Below, piece after piece: positions 56,146 to 64,000 of a DNA stretch of 64,000 nucleotides; the stretch's first letter is position 1, and every line of letters starts with the position of its first letter. Both the position numbers and the translations under genes were made by a program. The stretch comes from Aspergillus flavus (Eukaryota; Ascomycota; Eurotiomycetes; Eurotiales; Aspergillaceae): positions 806,001-870,000 of the forward strand of contig NC_092406.1 in assembly GCF_009017415.1 (NCBI RefSeq), in the 5' to 3' direction. Under the pieces are notes generated by a model. It had not been told where the DNA came from. It worked only from the letters and a program-made list of their open reading frames with translations, and searched no databases.

Positions 56146-56460
56146 TTATCCGGTGCGGTACGTGGGAGGCCAAGGAGGAACCAAGATGTCGAAGACTGCC
56201 GGATCAAGCTCACCACTTTTATACTCCCTTCTAAGTACCTCATTATAGAGCTCTCGTGTCCTAATATTCTTGGTCTCCTGCGCAGTGATGGCTGTCCAGA
56301 TTAAAGGTATGTAGTCACATACATTTTCATCCCATGCCTCACACAGCCAGGGCAGTTCTTCGCGGACGAGAGGATACCATAGGGATAAAGGGAATTGTCG
56401 TAATGCTCTTGATGCAGGCTTCAGACTCACTATATAACGATCTCCACAACAATTAACCAT
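56146..56460 (-). CDS. hypothetical protein or gene fragment
   Basis: An open frame of 104 residues, MVNCCGDRYIVSLKPASRAL onward, with a helical, well-composed C-terminal part (TAITAQETKNIRTRELYNEV, then LRREYKSGELDPAVFDILVP). The composition looks coding, but the family is not recognised and the N-terminus has no clear domain start. It may be the 3' exon of a larger or decayed gene; I found no matching upstream exon. Confidence 0.35.
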   Translation of the reverse strand: MVNCCGDRYIVSLKPASRALRQFPLSLWYPLVREELPWLCEAWDENVCDYIPLIWTAITAQETKNIRTRELYNEVLRREYKSGELDPAVFDILVPPWPPTYRTG

Positions 56461-57254
56461 TATGAGTAGCGGCTACGAGCTCTATTGAAGCTCACTCCAA
56501 ATAGATCACAGTAAATAGGGAAGGGCCTACTAACCAACGATAATCTAGGTTTAATAAAGAGATGATCGTACCTCGGAGCGGTCTGGTCCTCCCAGTTTTC
56601 ATCATTAGAATACCCATGAAGGTGAAGCAGTATGAGCGTGGTTTATTCGATGCAACCTACAATGTGAATACAAGATCTAATCTATTCCCAATCTTCTCTA
56701 GACCTAGATTTTGTATCATGTACGTTTACTATTCCAGACTAGCGTGGGGATCAGCTCACAAATCCATTGCGCTGGGAGCGCTAGCCACCTAGAGATGAAT
56801 AGGCCGCAGCAGCCATAGGTTCGGCTGGATTCTGTTTTAGACTCAGTGTGATCATTGCTACAGTACAATCGTACGCTAGAAGTTAAGACTAATATGATAC
56901 ACTTTAATAAAGAATGCCTATAGGCTTACGGGAGGCCAAAAAATAAAACGTAAAAGCCACTAGTAGTTTTGCCGATAGTAATTAGGGCTCAAATATATAT
57001 AACTAACTACACATCCTCAGTTCATAACGAATTGGCTACCAAGCCTGCGAAATCAGATCAGCAACCTGTCTAGTAATCGTTTGAGACGTAGATTGAAAGA
57101 TAATAGATGAGATAATTATCTCTAACCCGAGAACGAGGCGACTATACTAAGAATACTCGACTTCGAAACGTCCACCGGAACGAAGGTGGCTCAGGAACTA
57201 CAACATCACATTTTGGTTTATAGAGCAAAAAAAACAGCACAAATATCAACAAAT

Positions 57255-57336
57255 GGCCGGGTGGCGCAATGGTAGCGCGCTGCCTTCCGGTTCCGGAATG
57301 TGGCAGTGGTTGCGCGTTCGAGTCGCGTCTCGGTCG
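57255..57336 (+). tRNA. tRNA-Arg (anticodon CCG) with 10-nt intron
   Basis: A full cloverleaf can be folded. The acceptor stem GGCCGGG pairs with CTCGGTC (two G-U pairs). The D stem is GCGC/GCGC with loop AATGGTA. The anticodon stem is CTGCC/GGCAG. The T arm is GCGCG-TTCGAGT-CGCGT. Bases 32-37 are TTCCGG, putting CCG at 57287-57289, and a 10-base intron (57291-57300, TTCCGGAATG) sits after position 37, the standard place. The discriminator is G and a T-rich pol III terminator (TTTCTTTTTG) follows at once. CCG decodes the Arg codon CGG. Confidence 0.85.
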
Positions 57337-57346
57337 TTTCTTTTTG
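57337..57346 (+). terminator. RNA polymerase III T-rich terminator of tRNA-Arg
   Basis: TTTCTTTTTG directly follows the discriminator base, including a run of five T. Confidence 0.7.
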
Positions 57347-58824
57347 TTTTTCTTGTATCATTATATCTTTTGCTTCCTTGTCGGAGAAAATCCGGTGAAA
57401 ATTACTCCGTGGTTTTTCCAACAACGGTATTCTCACCCCTCGTGGAAGCATCGCTCGTTTGAGCATGCCTAACCCGATAGTTTAGCATGCAAGGCGCGCA
57501 CACCACTTGTTTCGTCCTGGATCAGGTACTCCCCCGAAAGGGGAAAATTGTGGTCGTTTAAGGGACAAGCCTCGCAGGGTACCCTCTTTCAGAAAGCCGA
57601 ATCGAGAAGTCGATTAGCCGGTCCACAGCATTAGAAGGAGATAATGTTTGCTTTATTAAACTGCATGCCACGCTATTTACGGAGTATAGTAGTTTATCGT
57701 TGTGGACCACGGACACTACAGGTAGCTATTACTCCGAGGCTTCGCAATATCTGGCCCGTGTGGGCAAGTTACGAAGATCTGACAAACGGTTGTATGAATG
57801 GACCAGAAGAACACCGTTCGTGAGGCTGTGTATGTAGGATTGATCCTCCTGCCTTGTGTGTGTGGATATTGTATGAATGTAGCTATAACCTATGGAAAAA
57901 CTGTGTACGTTACGGATACTACGTCGTTCATCCTTAAGTCTTGGCTGCCGAGGACCCATAGCTGAAGCCTGAGTGAGGCTTGACCATGATCGTGAATCAC
58001 GTTAGGCTTTGCCCCTAATTAAGTAGCTTATTTAATGAATCATTCTACGCATTAGTCGATAGCAAAAACCCCTTTGAATTTCCGAAATTGCCAAACTTTA
58101 TCTGTCTCATAGTCCTTCGGCAAGACCATGGTTTGGCAACGATCGCCACGGTGTCGGTGATGGATCGAGAATCAATTCACTTGACCACGTCACCGTCTTC
58201 GATCCTGAAAGGTCTATCAGGAGAATTTTCAAGTTCTTGATCCTTTAGTAACCCACCCTCTAAATCCTTGGAAAATTTTAAATCCCGAAGGGCATTGGAC
58301 CCCACGTGGCAGGGGGTATCGTGAAGATAACCCTAAATCTTGTCTCCAACGCCTAGCGCTTTATTGGTGTGGATTGGATCGAAGTGCTAAAGAAAACTCC
58401 GATGGGCCAGTTTTGAAAGGTAAATTTGGATTAAAACAAGTATACTCCCTCTCCTCTCAGATGCGATACTGTGATGATATAGGTCCGAAGAATACCAAAG
58501 AGTGGTTTATGGCTGGCAGGTGTTTAGCCTAGAAGTGTAACCTTCAATAGTGGGGTTTAATCTATTTGATACTTTTTGTACGTTCAAGGAATAGTGTAGG
58601 GTCCATAGATGTATATGACCCACAGTTCAAGAAACGGACTACTGCGTCTAAATGTACCATATCTACGCTTGTAAACCCACATCAAGAAACTAAACCGGAC
58701 CCTTTCCGACTATAGTGCTGTCGTATAAAGTCAGACGGCACCCACGTGAGGAGGTCTATAAGACTTAACTTCACCTGTGGAGCTACAGCACTCTTCGGCT
58801 TAATGTGATACTCTGCTGCCCAGA

Positions 58825-60345
58825 ATGGTCTCCATTCAACCGGGGTCACAGCAAGACCTCCAAATTGGGAGTTATGTAACATTTGGGGTCGCCATGATCA
58901 TGATTGGCATGAGGTGTGTGATGCCTAGTGTTGGGGAAGAGATGAGCCAACACCACTAACCTAGCTGAGATGATGGCGTAGGTTATACGCGAGACAGTTC
59001 TTGCTGGGTAAGCTGGGGCCTGACGACATCTTAATTATCTTAGCTTCGGTAGGCCTATCTCCAATCATTCATTTCTATTAGCTAATGATGCTTTTTATCG
59101 GGATCTTATAGCTTGTATCGATCGGCGAGTTGGCAACTGTACCGAAAATGTACGAATGCGGGATTGGCCGTCATCTTATGGAATTGACAACCGAACAACA
59201 TGAATGTACGCGAAAGGTCCGTTACCTTCAATGACTTCAATTACTATGCTTCGGGAGTAATGTTGAACTTTATCCCAGTGGGCGTGGATATCGCAGGTTC
59301 TCTACTTTCTCAGTCTCAGGTACTATGATATCGCGGCCCTCGACGACAGTTTGAACATTCGGCCCCGGCTAACGTTAACTTGAACCGGCTACTTAGTCTA
59401 GCGAAAGGCAGTATGGTCGCATTATATCTACGCTTGGCTTCCAACAAAACCCATATCAGGTTCCTTTACGGGGTTGGAGCGGTTATACTTAGTCATGGAA
59501 TTGCCGCGACTCTTGTACGTTTCCATCAGTGCCGATAAACGCCTCGATGAACCTATATTCGTCTACTAACAAATTCAGGTGGCATGCTTTATCTGTGAAC
59601 CTATATCTGTTATATGGAAACCCGAATTCCCCAAAGGATGTCTCGACATGACGAGCTTCAACTACTTCAACGGCGCATTCCATGTCACGACAGATATCTT
59701 ACTGGCGCTTCTCCCCATCCCCATCGTGAAGAAACTGCAAACAAACAATCGCCGCAAGAGTGAGTTGAACAGGTTACCGAGGCAAAATCGCAAGAATACT
59801 AAAAAACGGATAGTCGGCCTTATAATCGCCTTCGGCATCGGTATCCTAACTATCTGCGCATCAATAGCAAGACAGGTCACGACAGTGATCGCCCTAAGAT
59901 CAAGAGACTTCCAATGGTTTGTTTGCACTTGAATATCTCCAACACACCCCCAGCATCATCATCTCACATATCCAATGTTATGCTTAGGAACTGGTCCGCC
60001 GCCGAACTCACTACCTGCCTCGAAATAAACATGTCCCTCATCTGCGCCTCGGTCCCGGCAATGCGATCCCTATTCAAAGTCTACTTTGGCAGCACCGGTC
60101 TCACGAATAGGCGCGCCTACGAACACGAGCTCGATGACCGATACACGCAAGAAAGTGGAGCGCGGAAAGCCTTGAACGATTTTAGTAATATGGAGGGGAC
60201 TCAAAGACAAACTAGAACGAATACTGTTACCAGTAGGCCAAGGTCCGTGGACAGCTTTTCAGAGGTTATGTACGGGACTAAAGATGGGGTTGTTCAGACT
60301 ACGGAGTTTCGGGTTTCGTATGGAAATCGGGCATCTTTGTACTAG
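58825..60345 (+). CDS. SAT4-family integral membrane protein (rhodopsin-like fungal domain)
   Basis: Seven exons (58825-58913, 58982-59048, 59112-59216, 59297-59319, 59397-59514, 59579-59916, 59988-60345) join in frame to 365 residues. Exon 4 is only 23 nt. The order is TM1 (YVTFGVAMIMIGMRLYARQF), the family motif GKLGPDDILIILA, an extracellular loop ending QHECTRKV, VLYFLSLSLAKGSMVALYLRLA, CEPISVIWKPEFPKGCLDMTSFNYFNGAFHV, and TDILLALLPIPIVKKLQ. Then come KRIVGLIIAFGIGILTICAS and EINMSLICASVPAMRSL. About seven spans. Fungal SAT4/PTH11-like proteins are often suspected surface receptors. The C-terminal tail is cytosolic and Ser/Thr-rich. No ligand can be named. Confidence 0.88.
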
Positions 60346-61015
60346 AGGGAATGGCTATTTATGGAGTTCTTGAGGTGGGGGTTTTTGGGATTCTAGTTCT
60401 TTGGGAGGTGGGGTTTGGTTCAATAAAAAGGGATACGTTACTGAATGAAAGAACTTGGTAAATGGACATGGCTACGAGTATTGGTTTATGGAAGATCCAG
60501 GCCTCGGTTGGCTGATGCCTTGGCAAAAGATCTTTTTCCTGGTACAAAAGGACCTTTACTGCAAGGACTGCGTGCCACCCGGTATCTCTTTGTCTAAACC
60601 AATGGACACGTAGCGCTAGGACGCGGAATTCGGGGATTGAGGTCGCACCTAACAGTCAATCCATGTAGTTAATATACCCCAATATCAAAAGCAAGCCAAT
60701 GGCATCAATGACCGTTGAGGGTGGGTCACCCATATGGTCATATTAGGCGTAATGCATGAGAGACAATGCCGGTCAGGAAGGACAAACTCCTCTAATTGAT
60801 CAAATTGGTTATCCATTGGTAATGTGCGCACGCTGTAGCATGAGTTGGCAAAGCAGGACGCCAGGGGTATGGCTTAGGCCCGTAGCTAGGGCTCGGGGAA
60901 TCAGTAGGGTTACCCACTAATAATTTAACTCCGCACCATTGCATGACTACTCATTCCTCCATCTTCCTGTCACAGCTTGCTGCTGTAAATATAAGTAACT
61001 TTATCACATTTATTT
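60346..61015. other. intergenic and methyltransferase upstream region
   Basis: No exon supported in 0.7 kb; it is AT-rich just before the start at 61016. Confidence 0.5.
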
Positions 61016-62489
61016 ATGGCTCTGATAATGCCCGAACAAGACCAGCCATCGCGTTCTCTACAGCCCTACGCCAATACAGCCGGTGAGATACCGATTGATG
61101 TAAGATGAAGGAACTATCTCTATAATATCAAGTCTAATGCAACAGTCTAGGAGGAGCTTAGTATCTATAATGAGACCCTCCAATCGGATACCACTTCTCT
61201 GGCATCGTCCGTACTGAACTACGAATACGAGAACGGTCGGCGATATCACAAATATGGTCAGGTATTGTTATATCGAACAATATGATCAGCCTCAAACTAA
61301 CCATAACAAAAGGCACAATACATGTATTTTAGAAATATCATACGCTGGGATATTTCCATCACTGATTTACCATACAGCATGCCGAACGATGAAGCAGAGC
61401 AGGATCGCCTTGACTTGGTATGTCTCAAACTATTCCAACGATAGCGAGTTTATCAATGACTAACAATGATACAGGTGCATCATATGTAAGTCACTGAAAA
61501 TATGTCGAAGGAGACAAAGAGATTAATTATTGCTGAGGTTTTCTGTGATGCTTAACGGAGAGCTATTTCTCGCACCTGTCGAGAATCCTCAAACAATTTT
61601 GGATTTGGGAACAGGCACAGGTATCTGGGCGATAGATGTTGCTGAGTATATATTTCCTTTTAAGAAATTTCCATGCAAAAGAATACAATTAACGTTATGC
61701 AGCCAATTTCCCTCGGCTAAGGTTATCGGAAACGATCTGAGCCCTATCCAACCTTCTTGGGTACCCCCAAACGTCGAATTTGTTGTCGATGATTTCGAAG
61801 ATGTATGGATGCACGATCGGAACTATTTCGATTATGTTCATGCTCGCACAATTTCAGGGTCCGTATACGATAAATCCCAGTTTTGAGCATCTAGATCACA
61901 ATATACTGATAACCAGGGTCAGTTGTGTCCAAGACTGGGGACGTCTAATGAAGCAGGCCTATGACCATCTGAAACCAAGCGGATACTTTGAATGTGCCGA
62001 GTTTGTCATAGATGCTTTCAGCGACGATGGAACATTCAAGCAAGATTCACCTTATCGAGAGTATATCAACAACCTCAACAAAGCAGGTGAAATCACGGGA
62101 AGACCAATGAATGTCGCCACGTCCTTGAAGACTTGGATGAAGAATGCCGGTTTCGAGAATGTAACTGAAGTGGTCTACGTGATTCCATATGGACCATGGC
62201 CTAAGGATCCTAAGCTTAAGGAGATTGGCAAATGGCAGTATGTGCAGGCCCCAGAGGGCGTGGAGGCTTACGGTCTTCGTCTATACACGCAGGTGTTGGG
62301 ATGGCCGGAGTCCGAGGCCAAATTGCACCAGGCTCTTGTTAAGCAGCAACTCCGCGATAAGTCTTTGCATATTTATGGGAAGCTGTGCGTCGTCCGACAA
62401 TTCTCCTTAACTATTCCATTGCAGGTGATTTTATTGCTGACTGTTGCGCAAGATATGTGGTCTATGGTAGGAAGCCTGGAAGGGAATGA
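61016..62489 (+). CDS. LaeA-like class I SAM-dependent methyltransferase
   Basis: Nine exons (61016-61099, 61151-61261, 61313-61323, 61378-61417, 61475-61485, 61538-61645, 61703-61858, 61923-62384, 62453-62489) join in frame to 339 residues; two of the exons are only 11 nt. The family opening is SSVLNYEYENGRRYHKY, then YIMPNDEAEQDRLDLVHHM. The SAM site is TILDLGTGTGIWAIDVAD (motif I), with GNDLSPIQPSWVPPNVEFVV next and VDDFEDVW, DYVHARTISG. The later AYDHLKPSGYFECAEF and YVVYGRKPGRE end also fit. LaeA is the global secondary-metabolism regulator; this is one of the numerous LaeA-like methyltransferases, not LaeA itself, and the target is unknown. Confidence 0.9.
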
Positions 62490-63028
62490 GAGGAAAAAGA
62501 GTGGTGCGCGCTGCCTGGAATCCATGTGATGTTGATTTTGACTTGAGATACGTAGAAATCAATATGAGTAATATTTACTCAATTTGATTCACGAAAAGGA
62601 ATAGTAAACAAGAGCCCACCTAAAGATGAAATATTGGAAAGACGTTATAATATGGCAGAGTTAATCCTAGAACGAACGTACGCAGAGCAACTGCGACTAG
62701 AAAGGTAGGAATGTATCACTATTTGGGCCAAAAGTGTTCCAGCTCGTTCTAGCAATAAAAGAAGTGCTAAAACACTACTACTTTCCAGCAACCTCGTTTT
62801 TCGGCAGTTGAGCCCTTTCTAGAAGTTACCTTGCTCTGGGTTTAAATTCTCATCCTGGAACCCGCCCTAAACCTAGAGATGCCTAGGGTACACGATTTTG
62901 AACCCAGACCCGACCGGCAACTCTTCTAATTATTCCTAAGCATCATCTTTTTATTCTACTTTGGTTCCATAGTCAAAAGCATGTTCATTTCATAATAACA
63001 TGTGTTGAACGTAACACGACAATCCGGT
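62490..63028. other. convergent intergenic region, no gene seen
   Basis: Between the 3' ends of the methyltransferase and the patatin-like gene. AT-rich; no exon supported. Confidence 0.5.
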
Positions 63029-64000
63029 CTAGCGACGGAACAAATTCCTGTTCAAGGTGCTAGCGCACCGACGAATGCGAGGCTCCTGTTCCTTGATATA
63101 CTGCTCTGTTCTTTCGATAAACCCATCAATCTGCGTAAGACTATCCATCTCAGCAAGCTCTTCATTCTCCTTCTCCTTAGCAACCTCTGGCCAATCCTCA
63201 ATTTCGCGACCAACATTCAGTCGGAAATACTTAAGCCGTCTGGACTCCGGGGCGTACGCGTCGATCAGCGTGCGGAAGAGAATGTTAGCCAGCTCTGTGT
63301 TTGTGATTGCACTGCCCAGACCAGTGATGGCACCTTTTACGCTCTCGCCGAAGACTTGGTTCTTGGGGATACCGGTGCCGATGCTGAGAATGCAGTCGAT
63401 GGGACGACCGGCACCGAAGACGCTCAGGACTTCGTTCCATAGCCTAGAAAGAAGGGTCAGTGAATACTCGATATAGGAGACGTATTCTTATGGCGAAGGG
63501 GAGAAGGGAGCTTGGACTCACCATCCAACAGGGTTGTTAGCACCCAGAGCAGCATCGATCAACTTGTGCTTTACCCCCTTATCGGTGGAGACCTCCATAG
63601 GCAGGAAGTAAGTAGGAGCAGCAGATGTTGCTCGAGCAGCCTCCCACGCCTTTACATTGGGAAGAAGAGACTTCTGCTGTGTGTTGACGTAAGAACGCAG
63701 GTGGACAGGTCCTTTGCTGTTGGCGGCGTCTTGACGAACGACAAGGACAAAGCTATGGCAGCTATCAGCATGGGGCCTTTCTCTGCAATAGCGTGAGAGG
63801 CTCTTACGCTTTGCACTGGCTGTGCTCATTCAGGAGAGGTGCTTCAGAGTCACCCAATCTCTCTTTTATCAACTCCTTAATAACCACTTCAATATTATCG
63901 GCACTGAATCTGGAACCCTTCCAGACAAGGCGTGTGTTCTTCCTCAGAGAAGAAACATTGAAGACTTTCTTCATGAACCGGTTGTATGCCTCGATACACT
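63029..64000 (-). CDS. patatin-like phospholipase, 5' part outside window
   Basis: Three exons are visible: 64000-63808 (truncated by the window end), 63761-63522 and 63443-63029, joined in frame. Patatin-like enzymes are Ser-Asp dyad lipid acyl hydrolases. The Asp end of the dyad is in KLIDAALGANNPVGW, the DG[GA] motif with the Gly changed to Ala. Upstream AWEAARATSAAPTYFLPME and downstream VLSVFGAGRPIDCILSIGTG are typical of fungal patatin/NB-ARC-linked members. The helical C-terminus has an acidic run (EVAKEKENEELAEMD). The GXSXG nucleophile segment would lie upstream of 64000. Fungal proteins of this class sometimes carry NB-ARC or TPR domains, none of which is visible C-terminally here. 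Confidence 0.85.

Larger units (their letters stand above)
56461..58824. other. 2.4-kb gene-poor interval around a tRNA
   Basis: Besides the tRNA at 57255-57336 there is no supported gene. Much of 56850-57200 is AT-rich and may include decayed repeats. Small frames at 57729-57959 and 58682-58882 overlap promoter DNA and lack features. Confidence 0.5.

Overview
The window is nuclear DNA of a filamentous ascomycete, most likely an Aspergillus- or Penicillium-like member of the Eurotiomycetes. Genes are split by short (about 45 to 85 bp) GT-AG introns with CTAAC/CTGAC-like branch sites, and the families are typical of that group (Zn2Cys6 and homeobox-C2H2 regulators, UstYa/DUF3328, SAT4, LaeA-like methyltransferase, many MFS carriers). 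I could join exons in frame for most multi-exon genes; the positions below are sequence-based models without transcript support.

Layout. 1-1477: Dal5/TNA1-like MFS permease, cut by the window start. 2.2-4.9 kb: a divergent pair formed by a secreted repeat precursor with Tyr-Gly-rich blocks ending in Lys-Arg, and a UstYa-family membrane oxidase. This is the signature of a fungal ribosomal peptide (dikaritin-type RiPP) locus. 5.3-11.7 kb: a GH18 chitinase-like gene that has lost its catalytic acids, an M35-like metalloprotease gene, and a secreted protein made of C-x5-C-x5-C-x4-C repeats. 12.4-16.9 kb: sirtuin, lipocalin-like protein, and sterol-desaturase-type hydroxylase.

17.7-35.7 kb: an eight-gene aromatic catabolic cluster. 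It holds an MFS carrier, a fumarylpyruvate-hydrolase-like FAH protein, a carotenoid/stilbene-cleaving dioxygenase, an aldehyde dehydrogenase, a salicylate-hydroxylase-like FAD monooxygenase, gentisate 1,2-dioxygenase, a Zn2Cys6 activator and a second MFS carrier. Read together: a stilbene-like substrate is cleaved to a hydroxybenzaldehyde, oxidised to a hydroxybenzoate, hydroxylated to gentisate, ring-opened, and hydrolysed to central metabolites. A 14-bp motif (CGGGGAGTNNNCGG) occurs three times in two of the cluster promoters, with degenerate copies in two others, and is a candidate binding site for the cluster regulator.

36.2-64 kb: a second C-repeat secreted protein, a YhhN-type membrane protein, a transposon relic, a secreted FAD-linked oxidase, a fungal orphan protein, ketopantoate hydroxymethyltransferase, a zinc-less MDR reductase, a monocarboxylate-type MFS carrier, a homeobox-C2H2 regulator, a DEAD-box helicase whose motif II reads DKAD, an intron-bearing tRNA-Arg(CCG), a SAT4 membrane protein, a LaeA-like methyltransferase, and the 3' part of a patatin-like phospholipase. 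Gene-poor stretches, homopolymer tracts of about 14-24 bases and repeat relics separate these.
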